Assembly: GCF_005862305.2 (NCBI RefSeq)
Contig: NZ_CP054023.1
Span: 1 to 64,000, forward strand
DNA length: 64,000 nt
Origin: Rhizobium indicum
GTDB taxonomy: Bacteria; Pseudomonadota; Alphaproteobacteria; Rhizobiales; Rhizobiaceae
Direction of reading: 5' to 3'
Part shown: positions 18,006-26,903 of the stretch, in pieces
How positions within the stretch are numbered: position 1 is the first letter of the stretch
Layout of the letters: every line of letters begins with the position of its first letter
Translations under genes and position numbers: made by a program
The notes under the pieces: generated by a model
What the model saw: the letters and a program-made list of their open reading frames with translations, nothing else
Databases searched by the model: none
Told to the model about the DNA's origin: nothing

Positions 18006-18575
18006 TCACTGAGTCATAGAAGCATCAAGGCTCTGGTTCAACGCCAGAACATTGACTGTGGGTTCACCGAGAATGCCGAGCTTGCGGCCTTGAACGGCAC
18101 CGTCGACCAGCGCCTTGACCTTGACCTCATCAAGGCTTCGCGCCTTGGCAACACGCGCCACCTGGAAATAGGCCGCTTCCGGCGAGATATGGGGATCGAG
18201 GCCGCTGCCCGAAGCCGTGACGAGGTCGGCGGGGACATCGGCCGTCGGGTTCGCCGCCTTGGCTGCCTCGTAGTCACCCTTGACGCGGTCGATCAGCTTC
18301 TGGCTGGTCGGGCCGAGATTCGAACCGCTGGAGGCTGCCGCATCGTAACCGTCGCCGGCGGCCGAGGGGCGGCCGTGGAAATATTTGTCGCTGGTGAAGG
18401 CCTGGCCGATCAGCGTCGAGCCGATCACCTGGCCGTTCTTCTCGATCAGGCTGCCGTTCGCCTGGGTCGGGAAGAGGGCCTGGGCGGCACCGGTCATGGC
18501 GAGCGGATAAAGCAGGCCGGTGATGGCGGTGGTGGCAACGATCATGACGACCGCCGGACGAAGTTCTTTCAACAT
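18006..18575 (-). CDS. kdpC: KdpC, potassium-transporting ATPase chaperone subunit
   Basis: A 189-aa subunit of the KdpFABC pump. One N-terminal membrane helix (about residues 8-30, [20 protein letters not shown]) is followed by a periplasmic domain with the family motifs [31 protein letters not shown] and [10 protein letters not shown] at the end. KdpC stabilises the complex and raises ATP affinity of KdpB. It lies 24 nt downstream of kdpB. Confidence 0.95.
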   Translation of the reverse strand: MLKELRPAVVMIVATTAITGLLYPLAMTGAAQALFPTQANGSLIEKNGQVIGSTLIGQAFTSDKYFHGRPSAAGDGYDAAASSGSNLGPTSQKLIDRVKGDYEAAKAANPTADVPADLVTASGSGLDPHISPEAAYFQVARVAKARSLDEVKVKALVDGAVQGRKLGILGEPTVNVLALNQSLDASMTQ

Positions 18576-18599
18576 TGTCTTACTCCTTCGAATGTTCAG

Positions 18600-20660
18600 T
18601 TAGGCAAGGCCGAGGGCAGCGACAGCCATGTCGATCGCCTTGATGCCGATGAAGGGGACGATGATGCCGCCGGCACCATAAATCAGCAGGTTGCGCGACA
18701 GCAGCGCACCGGCGCCGATCGGACGGTAGCGGACACCCTTCAGCGACAGCGGGATCAGCGCGATGATGATCAGCGCGTTGAAGATGATCGCCGACAGGAT
18801 GGCGCTTTGCGGCGTCGACAATCCCATGATGTTGAGCACGCCGAGCTGCGGGTAGAAGGTCAGGAACATCGCCGGGATGATGGCGAAGTACTTGGCGATG
18901 TCGTTGGCGATCGAAAAGGTCGTCAGCGCGCCGCGCGTCATCAACAGCTGTTTGCCGATCTCGACGATCTCGATGAGCTTCGTCGGATCGCTATCGAGAT
19001 CGACCATGTTGCCGGCCTCGCGGGCGGCTACGGTGCCGGTGTTCATGGCGACGCCGACATCGGCCTGGGCGAGCGCCGGCGCGTCGTTGGTGCCGTCGCC
19101 GCACATGGCGACGAGCTTGCCCTTCGACTGTTCCTCGCGCATCAGCGCCAGCTTCATCTCCGGCGTCGCCTGGGCGAGGAAGTCGTCGACGCCGGCCTCG
19201 GCGGCGATGGCGGCTGCCGTCAGCGGGTTGTCGCCTGTGATCATCACGGTGCGGATGCCCATCCGGCGAAGCTCGGTGAAGCGCTCGCGGATGCCGCCCT
19301 TGACGATGTCCTTCAGCTGGATGACGCCGAGCAGCTTGCCGTCGCGGGCAACGGCGAGCGGCGTACCGCCAGCCTTGGCGACCTCGTCGGCGATCGACTG
19401 CAGTTCGCGCACGACCTCGCTGCCGTTTTTAGAGGATGGGTCGCCGTTGACATAGGCCAGCACGGCATCGACCGCGCCCTTGCGGATCGAGGCGCCTTCG
19501 AGATCGACGCCACTCATGCGGGTCTGGGCGGTGAAGGGCACGAAGGTCGCCTTGAGGCTTGCCATGTCGCGGCCGCGGATCGCATATTTCTCCTTGGCAA
19601 GTACGACGATGGAGCGGCCTTCCGGCGTTTCGTCGGCAAGCGAGGCGAGCTGAGCGGCGTCGGCGAGATCCTGTTCGGACACGCCGCGAACCGGGCGGAA
19701 TGTCGTCGCCTGGCGATTGCCGAGCGTGATCGTGCCCGTCTTGTCGAGCAGCAGCGTGTCGACGTCGCCGGCGGCTTCGACCGCGCGGCCGGACATGGCG
19801 AGCACGTTGAAGCGGACGAGGCGGTCCATGCCGGCGATGCCGATTGCTGAGAGCAGCGCGCCGATCGTCGTCGGGATCAGAGTGACGAAGAGGGCGACGA
19901 GCACGATGATCGGGATCGAACCGCCGGCATAGATGGCAAAGCTCGGGATCGTCGCCGTCGCAAGCACGAAGATCAGCGTCATGCCGGCAAGCAGGATGTT
20001 GAGCGCGATCTCGTTCGGCGTCTTCTGGCGCTCTGCACCTTCGACGAGCGCAATCATCCGGTCGAGGAAGGTCGAGCCGGCAGCGGCGGTGATGCGCACG
20101 CGGATCCAGTCGGAAAGCACCTGCGTGCCGCCGGTCACGGCCGAGCGATCGCCGCCGGATTCGCGGATAACAGGGGCGGATTCGCCTGTTATCGCCGCTT
20201 CATTGACGGAGGCCACACCTTCGATGACTTCACCGTCCGACGGGATGATATCGCCGGCCTCGACGAGCACGAGATCACCGACCTTGAGGCTGGTGCCCGG
20301 CACCATGCGGTAGCCGCTGCCGTTATTGGCGGTGAGCAGCTTGGCCTGGGTTTCGGTGCGCGCCTTGCGCAGCGAATCGGCCTGCGCCTTGCCGCGGCCT
20401 TCGGCGACGGCTTCGGCGAAATTGGCAAACAGCACGGTGAACCAGAGCCAGAGATTGATCTGGAACGAGAAGCCGAGATTGCCGTTGCCCGCCACCAGAT
20501 CGCGTAGGAAGAGAACGGTGGTCAGCACCGAGACCGTGGCCACGACGAACATGACCGGGTTTCTGGCAAGCGCGCGGGGGTTGAGCTTCTTGAAAGCGGC
20601 CCCCACGGCCGGAATGAGGATGCGAGAATCCATGACGCTCGCGGATTTTGCCTGGCTCAT
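18600..20660 (-). CDS. kdpB: KdpB, potassium-transporting P-type ATPase catalytic subunit
   Basis: A 686-aa P1A-type ATPase. It shows the phosphorylated aspartate D306 in [12 protein letters not shown], the actuator motif AAITGES, the nucleotide-domain KGAVDAV stretch, the hinge [10 protein letters not shown] and [22 protein letters not shown]. Seven membrane helices are expected. Together with KdpA it drives high-affinity potassium uptake at the expense of ATP. The start at 20660 gives the normal family length. A small ORF occupies the gap between kdpA and kdpB. Confidence 0.96.
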   Translation of the reverse strand: MSQAKSASVMDSRILIPAVGAAFKKLNPRALARNPVMFVVATVSVLTTVLFLRDLVAGNGNLGFSFQINLWLWFTVLFANFAEAVAEGRGKAQADSLRKARTETQAKLLTANNGSGYRMVPGTSLKVGDLVLVEAGDIIPSDGEVIEGVASVNEAAITGESAPVIRESGGDRSAVTGGTQVLSDWIRVRITAAAGSTFLDRMIALVEGAERQKTPNEIALNILLAGMTLIFVLATATIPSFAIYAGGSIPIIVLVALFVTLIPTTIGALLSAIGIAGMDRLVRFNVLAMSGRAVEAAGDVDTLLLDKTGTITLGNRQATTFRPVRGVSEQDLADAAQLASLADETPEGRSIVVLAKEKYAIRGRDMASLKATFVPFTAQTRMSGVDLEGASIRKGAVDAVLAYVNGDPSSKNGSEVVRELQSIADEVAKAGGTPLAVARDGKLLGVIQLKDIVKGGIRERFTELRRMGIRTVMITGDNPLTAAAIAAEAGVDDFLAQATPEMKLALMREEQSKGKLVAMCGDGTNDAPALAQADVGVAMNTGTVAAREAGNMVDLDSDPTKLIEIVEIGKQLLMTRGALTTFSIANDIAKYFAIIPAMFLTFYPQLGVLNIMGLSTPQSAILSAIIFNALIIIALIPLSLKGVRYRPIGAGALLSRNLLIYGAGGIIVPFIGIKAIDMAVAALGLA

Positions 20661-20704
20661 AAGAGACTCCAGCTTTGAAACGAGGATGGCGAACCGGCAG
20701 CCGG

Positions 20705-20860
20705 TCAGCCCTGTAAGATTTTGAAGATGGCGGCGATGACGAGGAGGCCTGCCATCATCACCAGGATGATGTCGGAGGCTTGGGGTCTCGGGCCATTCCC
20801 TCGTCCCGGCGCACCGGAACGAGGGTGGAAGGCGTGGCGAAGCCTGTGACGGAGGATCAT
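20705..20860 (-). CDS. Small membrane ORF between kdpA and kdpB (51 aa)
   Basis: An ATG-to-TGA frame of 51 codons, too short for routine calling. It starts 9 nt after the kdpA stop, behind an AGGTG ribosome site, and ends 44 nt before kdpB. The first 29 residues are basic, Pro- and Gly-rich; residues 30-48 form one hydrophobic helix ([18 protein letters not shown]). A 12-bp palindrome lies inside the N-terminal part without breaking the frame. It could be a small Kdp accessory subunit, or a leftover frame into which a palindromic element inserted. I do not recognise the protein; the hydrophobic tail, spacing and ribosome site are what support it. Confidence 0.5.
   Translation of the reverse strand: MILRHRLRHAFHPRSGAPGRGNGPRPQASDIILVMMAGLLVIAAIFKILQG
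20798..20825. repeat. Palindrome inside the kdpA-kdpB small ORF
   Basis: CCCTCGTCCCGG (20798-20809) pairs with CCGGAACGAGGG (20814-20825), with one mismatch and a 4-nt loop. Its CCCTCxTCCC arm resembles the hairpin at 17945-17979. Confidence 0.7.
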
Positions 20861-20869
20861 GACATCACC

Positions 20870-22573
20870 TCAGAAGGTCTGGCCGGCGATCATGACCAGG
20901 TGCTCGACGACGGGGCCGAGCGCCAAGGCCGGGAAGAAGGTCAGGCCGCCGACGATCAGGATCGTGCCGACAAGCAGGCCGACGAAGAGCGGACCGTCCG
21001 TCGGGAAGGTGCCGGCCGAGGCCGGAACTGTCTTCTTGGCGATCAGCGAGCCGGCGATGGCAAGGGCCGGGATGATGACCAGGAAGCGCCCCGCGAGCAT
21101 GCCGATGCCGAGTGTCACGTTGTACCAGGGCGTATTGCCCGTCAGGCCGCCGAAAGCCGAGCCGTTGTTGGCCGCAGCCGAGGTATAGGCGTAGAGGATT
21201 TCGGAGAAGCCGTGCGGGCCGGCAGTGCCGATAGAGGCGACGGCGGAAGGCAGCACCGTGGCGATCGCGGTGAAGACCAACATGGCGAGCGGCAGGCAGA
21301 GGATGGCGAGAACGGCCATCTTCATTTCCTTCGCCTCGATCTTCTTGCCGAGATATTCCGGCGTGCGGCCGACCATCAGGCCGGCGACGAAGACGGCGAC
21401 GATGATGAACAGCAGGATGCCGTAGAAACCCGCGCCGACACCGCCGACGATGACTTCGCCGAGCTGCATGTTGATCAGCGGAACGAGGCCGCCGAGTGCG
21501 GTGAAGCTGCCGTGCATCGCATTGACCGCTCCGCACGAGGCCGCCGTGGTGATGACCGCAAAGAGTGAGGATAGGGCGACGCCGAAGCGGACTTCCTTGC
21601 CTTCCATATTGCCGCCGCCAAGACCAAAGGCATGCATCAGCGGGTTGCCGGCGGCTTCTGCCCAATAGGTGACACCGACACCGACGGTGAACAGGATGCC
21701 CATCGTGGCAAGGATCGCCCAGCCCTGGCGCTGATTGCCGACCATGCGGCCGAAAACATTGGTGAGGGCCGCACCGATTGCGAAGATCGAGACCATCTGG
21801 ATGAGGTTGGAGATCGCATCGGGGTTTTCGAACGGATGGGCGGAATTGGCGTTGAAGAAGCCGCCGCCATTGGTGCCGAGCATCTTGATCGCGAGCTGCG
21901 ATGCAACAGGCCCGACGGCGATGGTCTGCTGCGCGCCTTCGAGCGTGGTCGCATTGACGTAGGGGCCAAGCGTCTGCGGCACGCCGAGATAGACGTAGAC
22001 CAGTGTCAGCACGATGCAGATCGGCAGCAGCACATAGAAGGTCGCCCTGGTCATATCGACCCAGAAATTGCCGACGGCCTTGCCCGACGCGCGCGAGAAG
22101 GCGCGGATGAAGGCGAGCGCGATGGCGATGCCGGTCGCCGCAGAGACGAAGTTCTGAACCGTGAAGCCGGCCATCTGGGTCAGATAGGACATCGTGCTTT
22201 CGCCGCCGTAATTCTGCCAGTTGGTGTTGCTGACGAAGCTGACGGCGGTGTTGAAGGAAAGCTCGGGCGGGACGGCGGCCATGCCGGCTGGATTATAGGG
22301 AAGGCCGGCCTGCAGACGTTGCAGCGCGTAAAGCACGATGACGCCGAGCAGGCTGAACATCAGCATGGCGAAGGCATAGGAGGTCCAATGCTGCTCCTCG
22401 CCATCGCTGGTGCCGGCAAGGCGGTAAAGCCCCCGTTCGATCGGAACGAGGACCGGTGACAGGAAAGTGCGCTCGCCGTTGAAGACACTCGTCATGTAAC
22501 CGCCGAGCGGTTTGACGAGTACGAGGACGATCCCGCAGTAAAGCAGGATCTGAAGCCATCCGTTGAGGGTCAT
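20870..22573 (-). CDS. kdpA: KdpA, potassium-binding and translocating subunit
   Basis: A 567-aa membrane protein with about ten helices, the channel-like subunit of the Kdp pump. Selectivity-filter and family motifs are plain: [56 protein letters not shown] and [13 protein letters not shown]. Length is normal. It lies 69 nt after kdpF and is followed at 9 nt by a small membrane ORF. Confidence 0.96.
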   Translation of the reverse strand: MTLNGWLQILLYCGIVLVLVKPLGGYMTSVFNGERTFLSPVLVPIERGLYRLAGTSDGEEQHWTSYAFAMLMFSLLGVIVLYALQRLQAGLPYNPAGMAAVPPELSFNTAVSFVSNTNWQNYGGESTMSYLTQMAGFTVQNFVSAATGIAIALAFIRAFSRASGKAVGNFWVDMTRATFYVLLPICIVLTLVYVYLGVPQTLGPYVNATTLEGAQQTIAVGPVASQLAIKMLGTNGGGFFNANSAHPFENPDAISNLIQMVSIFAIGAALTNVFGRMVGNQRQGWAILATMGILFTVGVGVTYWAEAAGNPLMHAFGLGGGNMEGKEVRFGVALSSLFAVITTAASCGAVNAMHGSFTALGGLVPLINMQLGEVIVGGVGAGFYGILLFIIVAVFVAGLMVGRTPEYLGKKIEAKEMKMAVLAILCLPLAMLVFTAIATVLPSAVASIGTAGPHGFSEILYAYTSAAANNGSAFGGLTGNTPWYNVTLGIGMLAGRFLVIIPALAIAGSLIAKKTVPASAGTFPTDGPLFVGLLVGTILIVGGLTFFPALALGPVVEHLVMIAGQTF

Positions 22574-22642
22574 TTGGGGTAACTTTCAATACCCGGCTGC
22601 TTCTCGGTCGCGCATGCGCGACCTCAGAAGCGCCAGTTCCTT

Positions 22643-22732
22643 TTAGAAGCGTTCCGGGCGAAGGAGAGCGTAGGTGAGGTAAACTGTGAGAAACACGGTT
22701 ACGGCACCGCTCAAGACATAATCGAGGGTCAT
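22643..22732 (-). CDS. kdpF: KdpF, small stabilising subunit of the Kdp pump
   Basis: A 29-aa single-helix protein with the canonical ending YALLRPERF. Start set at 22732, where AGGAGA lies 9 nt upstream; a longer open frame in the same phase is not KdpF-like. KdpF packs against KdpA and stabilises the complex. The upstream micro-ORF ends 14 nt before this start and its stop overlaps the kdpF ribosome-site region, so the two are probably coupled. Confidence 0.9.
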   Translation of the reverse strand: MTLDYVLSGAVTVFLTVYLTYALLRPERF

Positions 22733-22746
22733 CGTCGGTTCTCCTG

Positions 22747-22830
22747 TCAAAGCCTGTCGCAGGCTCGGGTGTAGGCAAAGCACAGCGCGAAGAATATGAT
22801 CGCGGTGCCAAGTAGAATGATATCCATCAT
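22747..22830 (-). CDS. 27-aa membrane micro-ORF heading the kdp operon
   Basis: A 28-codon frame (27 aa plus TGA) starting ATG-ATG, with AGGAG 8 nt before the first ATG. The protein is one hydrophobic helix (DIILLGTAIIFFALCFAY) followed by the polar end TRACDRL. Its TGA sits directly before the AGGAGA that serves kdpF. Similar short proteins ending in CxRL-like residues occur upstream of kdpF in other kdp operons as far as I recall; function unknown, possibly a further small subunit or a leader that controls kdpF translation. Confidence 0.72.
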   Translation of the reverse strand: MMDIILLGTAIIFFALCFAYTRACDRL

Positions 22831-22986
22831 GATCGTGACTCCTGTTGTTCTTGTTGGAGTCAGACAAGACAAAGGGCGCCGGGAGGCCGCCTTTCATGCT
22901 TTCTGGCGTGGAGATGATCTTTTCGATCTCTCGGCCATCAATATGGAGCCGAAGGGCATAAAGGTTCGAGACGGACGACAGGCCAT

Positions 22987-23008
22987 CAATATAAAAATCT
23001 TATAAATG
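22987..23008 (-). promoter_or_regulatory. Candidate KdpE-binding/promoter region of the kdp operon
   Basis: Minus strand reads CATTTATAAGATTTTTATAT, an AT-only island in GC-rich DNA about 160 nt upstream of the first kdp micro-ORF. TTATAAGATTTTTATA resembles the T-rich KdpE site known from E. coli (TTTATACTTTTTTTACA). Assignment is by resemblance only. The rest of 22831-23223 holds no credible gene. Confidence 0.45.
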
Positions 23009-23223
23009 CCGTTACGCGGCCGCTCGCCATCGGACCAGGCTGGCGAGTTTCGGACGGGCCGCGGCAGGGCTCTGAACCTCCGGCAGATCTGCTTGAGCAT
23101 TTTTTCACTTGTTGAGCAAAAGCCATCGCAATCCGGTTGAATTGGGAAGGCTTCGGGCCTTATAGTCGGCTTCGACGCTGCCCGATGGAGTCATGGGCAA
23201 GCCATTAGGGAAGGAAACCGACG

Positions 23224-24267
23224 ATGACCAAAGTCCGTGCGCTTGTCCTCGAGCGCCAGCATGAGCTTGCGCTTCGCGATATCGATCTGCCGCTTGAAAC
23301 CGGCCCTGGCGAGGTGAAGATCAGGATCCACACGGTTGGCGTGTGCGGTTCGGACGTGCATTATTACACCCACGGCAAGATCGGCCCCTTCGTCGTCAAC
23401 GCGCCGATGGTGCTCGGCCATGAGGCGGCGGGCACGGTGATCGAGGTCGGGGCCGGCGTCACGCATCTCAAAGTCGGCGACCGCGTCTGCATGGAGCCCG
23501 GCATTCCCGACCCGAATTCCAAGGCAAGCCGGCTCGGCATGTACAATATCGACCCGGCAGTCACCTTCTGGGCGACCCCGCCGATCCACGGCGTGCTGAC
23601 ATCAGAGGTAGTGCATCCCGCCAACTACACCTTCAAGCTGCCCGACAATGTCAGCTTTGCCGAAGGCGCCATGGTCGAACCCTTCGCCGTCGGCATGCAG
23701 GCGGCCACCAAGGCGAAGATTACGCCGGGTGATACTGCCGTCGTCCTCGGCGCTGGGCCGATCGGCACTATGGTGGCGATCGCGGCGCTTGCCGGCGGCT
23801 GCGCCCGCGCGATCGTCGCCGATCTTGCCCAGCCGAAGCTCGATATCGCCGCACAGTACCAAGGCGTCATTCCGGTGAATATCCGCGAGAAGAACCTGGC
23901 CGAAGAGGTTGCCCGGCTGACCGACGGCTGGGGCGCCGATGTCGTCTTCGAATGCTCCGGCTCGCCGAAGGCCTGGGAGACCATCATGGCGCTGCCGCGC
24001 CCGGGCGGCGTCATCGTCGTCGTCGGCCTGCCGGTCAACCCGATCGGCTTCGACGTCTCGACGGCATCCACCAAGGAAATCCGCATCGAGACGGTGTTCC
24101 GCTACGCGCACCAGTATGATCGCTCCATCGCGCTGCTCGGCTCGGGAAGAGTGGATCTGAAGCCGCTGATTTCCGAGACCTTTAAGTTCGAAGATTCGAT
24201 CAAGGCATTTGATCGCGCCGTTGAGGCGCGGCCGAGCGACGTGAAGCTGCAGATCGTGATGGAGTAG
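23224..24267 (+). CDS. Zinc-dependent polyol dehydrogenase (xylitol/L-iditol 2-dehydrogenase-like)
   Basis: A 347-aa medium-chain dehydrogenase oxidising a polyol at C2 with NAD. Catalytic zinc ligands C41 (VCGSDVHYY) and H66-E67 (GHEAAG) are present, with the Rossmann motif [10 protein letters not shown] about residue 177. The structural zinc loop has no cysteines: where the family has four, this protein reads [19 protein letters not shown]. The ribosome site AGGGAAGGAAACC precedes the ATG. Monocistronic. The TAG stop forms the first bases of a palindromic repeat. The substrate could be xylitol, sorbitol or L-iditol; sequence alone does not decide. Confidence 0.87.
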   Translation: MTKVRALVLERQHELALRDIDLPLETGPGEVKIRIHTVGVCGSDVHYYTHGKIGPFVVNAPMVLGHEAAGTVIEVGAGVTHLKVGDRVCMEPGIPDPNSKASRLGMYNIDPAVTFWATPPIHGVLTSEVVHPANYTFKLPDNVSFAEGAMVEPFAVGMQAATKAKITPGDTAVVLGAGPIGTMVAIAALAGGCARAIVADLAQPKLDIAAQYQGVIPVNIREKNLAEEVARLTDGWGADVVFECSGSPKAWETIMALPRPGGVIVVVGLPVNPIGFDVSTASTKEIRIETVFRYAHQYDRSIALLGSGRVDLKPLISETFKFEDSIKAFDRAVEARPSDVKLQIVME

Positions 24268-24380
24268 AGCATGATGCCGAAAAGTGTGATCGGTTTTCGG
24301 ACAACATCATGCTCCAATTATATAAATTTAGAACAGGATTCAGATTTTAGGCCGACCCGGCCTAAAATCATCCTGTTCTA
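24265..24380. repeat. Composite repeat B plus C downstream of the polyol dehydrogenase
   Basis: Two units. B (24267-24314) is the GAGCATGATG...CATCATGCTC palindrome. C (24329-24380) is a double hairpin with outer arms TAGAACAGGAT/ATCCTGTTCTA and inner arms GATTTTAGGCCG/CGGCCTAAAATC around an ACC loop. An almost identical B-C composite occurs at 58646-58758 and a degraded C at about 55211-55264. The 5' end overlaps the TAG stop of the gene. Confidence 0.88.
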
Positions 24381-24393
24381 GGACGCCATACGG

Positions 24394-24963
24394 CTATGAG
24401 TGCCTGGCACTCAGTTTTATCTTCCGAAAGGCAAGAGCCGCGCCTGCAACGACAGCCGCGGCTCCGACTGCGATCAGCAGATGACGATGAAGGGGAAGGT
24501 GGCCCAATGTCTGTTGGATGCCGTGCCCGAAGAGATAACCGAGCGCCGTGAAAAGCTGCCCCCACACCAGCGCGGCCACGGCATTCAGGATGATGAATTT
24601 GCCGGTCGGTATTCGCGTCGTCCCGATGACGATCGGGCTGATCGTCCGCAACCCCACAAGAAAACGAAACGCAAGGATGAAGCCGGTCGGATATCTTTCC
24701 AGAAGCCGGGTTACGCGCGCCAGCGCCGGTGTTTCCATCAGCCGCCGGACCAGCCCCCATCGCGCCGCATAACGGCCGGCGAAGAACCAGAACTGATCAC
24801 CGGCGAAGGAGCCCGCCGTTGCCGCGAGCGACGCCGACCAATAGGTCAGCAGCCCGCGGTGAGAAATCACGCCGCCGAGGAAGGCAGCTGTTTCGCCTTC
24901 GAAGGCTGCGCCCAGAAATATCGCCAACAGGCCGTAGTGCTCGATCAGCAGTTCGATAGACAC
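24394..24963 (-). CDS. DedA/SNARE-associated family membrane protein
   Basis: A 189-aa inner-membrane protein with four or five hydrophobic segments. DedA-family marks include FLGAAFEGETAAFLGG near the N-terminus, GDQFWFFAGRY, and RFLVGLRTISPIVIGTTRIP, where the conserved Arg residues sit in re-entrant loops. The family is implicated in lipid carrier (undecaprenyl phosphate) or phospholipid flipping and envelope homeostasis. It lies 30 nt downstream of the flavin oxidoreductase gene on the same strand and may be co-transcribed with it. Confidence 0.85.
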   Translation of the reverse strand: MSIELLIEHYGLLAIFLGAAFEGETAAFLGGVISHRGLLTYWSASLAATAGSFAGDQFWFFAGRYAARWGLVRRLMETPALARVTRLLERYPTGFILAFRFLVGLRTISPIVIGTTRIPTGKFIILNAVAALVWGQLFTALGYLFGHGIQQTLGHLPLHRHLLIAVGAAAVVAGAALAFRKIKLSARHS

Positions 24964-24993
24964 GCAGCTGTCCTCGGCCCGGGGTTTCTACAG

Positions 24994-26355
24994 CTAAACC
25001 GGCTTCAAATCCCCAAGCAGCGTCGGGATCAGCTCCGACACCGTCGGATGGATCGGCACCGACCATTGCAAGGCGGGATAGGTTGTTCCTGCATTCATCG
25101 CGTCTATGATGCCGTGGATCACCTCGTCGCCCTCGATGCCGAGGATCGCCGCACCGAGGATTTTTTTGGTCTCGGCGTCGGCGATCACCTTCATGAAGCC
25201 CTTGGTCTCGCCGCGCTCGTTGGCGCGGCCGACGCGGCTCATCGGCCGGGTCGAGATCATGATTCTTCGTCCCGAGGCGCGCGCCTGCTTCTCCGTCATG
25301 CCGACACGGCCAAGCGGCGGGTCGATATAGAGCGCATAGGCCGGGATACGGCTCGACACCTTGCGATCGTCGCCGTCCAGCAGATTGGCGGCGGCGATCT
25401 CGAAATCATTGTACGAGGTGTGGGTGAAGGCGCCGTGGCCGTTGCAATCGCCAAGCGCCCAGATGCCGTCGACATTGGTGGCAAGCCTGTCGTCGACGGT
25501 AATGAAGCCGCGTCCGTCGGTGATGACGCCGGCGGCATCGAGGCCGAGATCGTCGGTGTTCGGCTTGCGGCCGGTGGCAATCAGCACATGGCTCGCATCG
25601 ATCCTCGCTGAATCGGTGGCGACCGTTATTCCGTCGCTGCTCTTGGCAAAGGCGATGTCGCTGACGCCGGTATGAATGTCGATGCCCTCCGAGCGCAGGA
25701 CATCGGCGATCGCGTCGGATATATCCTCGTCCTCGCGCGACGCGAGCTTCGGGCCGTGCTCGATGACGCTGACTTCGGCGCCGAAGCGGCGATACATCTG
25801 TGCGAATTCCAGCCCGATATAACTGCCGCCGATCACGGCCAGATGCCGTGGCAGCATGTCGAGATGGATGATCGAGGTGCTGGTGAGGTAATCGATATCG
25901 TTGATCCCAGGCAGGTCGGGGATGACCGGCCGCGCTCCGACATTGAGGAAGATGCGCGGCGCAGTCAGCGTCTCGCCGTTGACGCTGACGGTCTTTGGGT
26001 CCTCGAAACGGGCATGGCCGTAGATCACGGTCATGCCGTCCATGCCGGCGAACCAGCCGATCAGGCCGTTGCGGGCGTTCATGGTCACGGTTGCGGCGCG
26101 CGCCCTGACCACCTTCATGTCGATGGCGATCTCGCCAGGGATATTGACGCCGTAAGCAGCGCCGTTTCTTGCGACATGAGCGGCGCGGGCGCTGGCGACC
26201 AGTGTCTTCGTCGGCATGCAGCCGGCATTGACGCAGGTGCCGCCGAGGAACTTGCGTTCGATCAGCGCCACCTTCATGCCCTTTTCGACCATCCTGGCGG
26301 CAAGAAAGGGGCCGGCCTGACCGGCGCCGATAACGATGGCGTCGAAGCTTTTCAT
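24994..26355 (-). CDS. Pyridine nucleotide-disulfide oxidoreductase (mercuric reductase/lipoamide dehydrogenase-like)
   Basis: A 453-aa FAD flavoenzyme. N-terminal FAD motif IGAGQAGPFLAARM, redox-active disulfide C41/C46 in GGTCVNAGCMPTKT, NAD(P) Rossmann motif VIGGSYIGLEF about residue 170, second FAD motif ALGDCNGHGAFTHTSYND, and C-terminal dimer domain with IHPTVSEL. It lacks the extra N-terminal heavy-metal domain and vicinal C-terminal cysteines of true MerA, and the ODH/PDH genes are not nearby, so a general NAD(P)H disulfide reductase is the safest name. The gene overlaps the DUF4126 gene by ATGA. Confidence 0.85.
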   Translation of the reverse strand: MKSFDAIVIGAGQAGPFLAARMVEKGMKVALIERKFLGGTCVNAGCMPTKTLVASARAAHVARNGAAYGVNIPGEIAIDMKVVRARAATVTMNARNGLIGWFAGMDGMTVIYGHARFEDPKTVSVNGETLTAPRIFLNVGARPVIPDLPGINDIDYLTSTSIIHLDMLPRHLAVIGGSYIGLEFAQMYRRFGAEVSVIEHGPKLASREDEDISDAIADVLRSEGIDIHTGVSDIAFAKSSDGITVATDSARIDASHVLIATGRKPNTDDLGLDAAGVITDGRGFITVDDRLATNVDGIWALGDCNGHGAFTHTSYNDFEIAAANLLDGDDRKVSSRIPAYALYIDPPLGRVGMTEKQARASGRRIMISTRPMSRVGRANERGETKGFMKVIADAETKKILGAAILGIEGDEVIHGIIDAMNAGTTYPALQWSVPIHPTVSELIPTLLGDLKPV

Positions 26356-26813
26356 GCGACGGCCCCCACGATCAGCACCGCGCCGATGACGGCGACGGCA
26401 TCCTCGATGAGAGCGGCCGGCAGATCCTTGCCGAAGGAGGCGGCAAGCCTGCTGCGGATGGCGGCGCCACCATATGTGCCGATGACGGCGCCGATCACGC
26501 CGGCGATCAGCCCGCCGAAAAGCAGGCTGCTGGCGGCACCGATCGTGGCGCCGGCCAGCGCGCCCGTGACAATGCGGGCGCCGAATTGCACCGGCACCTT
26601 ACGCGACGGCGTCGATGGCAGCTGATCGGTGATCAGTTCGACGACGGCGAGAAGCGTGAAGATCCACGGCGTCCATTGGTAACCCATGAAGGCAAGCGGC
26701 GTCTGCGAGACATCGAACCATCCAAGTGCTGCGCCCCAGGCGACGGCGGCGGGCGCCGTCATGGCGCGAAGCCCGGCAATGACACCAATCAGCAATGCAA
26801 GAAGCAGAAACAT
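26352..26813 (-). CDS. DUF4126-family membrane protein
   Basis: A 153-aa protein with four or so hydrophobic stretches and many Gly/Ala residues (GARIVTGALAGATIGAASSL, GLIAGVIGAVIGTYGG). Start at 26813 is favoured by an AAGGGGGA ribosome site; the open frame extends 17 codons further. The DUF4126 name is from the MTAPAAVAWGAALGWF and PSTPSRKVPVQFGARIVTG stretches. Function is not established. The stop overlaps the start of the flavin oxidoreductase by 4 nt, so the two proteins are made together and may work together. Confidence 0.75.
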   Translation of the reverse strand: MFLLLALLIGVIAGLRAMTAPAAVAWGAALGWFDVSQTPLAFMGYQWTPWIFTLLAVVELITDQLPSTPSRKVPVQFGARIVTGALAGATIGAASSLLFGGLIAGVIGAVIGTYGGAAIRSRLAASFGKDLPAALIEDAVAVIGAVLIVGAVA

Positions 26814-26903
26814 GCATGATCCCCCTTTTGCCGGCTCTTGCCGTCGTGAGGGAAGGTTGCACATTGTCAGGCGCGTGGCAATTCGCCCTTTCGCGCCAAT
26901 GCG

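Noticed and set aside
18090..19850. 586-codon plus-strand open frame across kdpC and kdpB
   Set aside because: Antisense shadow of two conserved genes; composition (Asp/Arg/His/Gln-rich) is that of reversed coding DNA.
24994..26355. Naming the flavin oxidoreductase as mercuric reductase
   Set aside because: No N-terminal heavy-metal domain, no C-terminal vicinal cysteines and no mer genes nearby.
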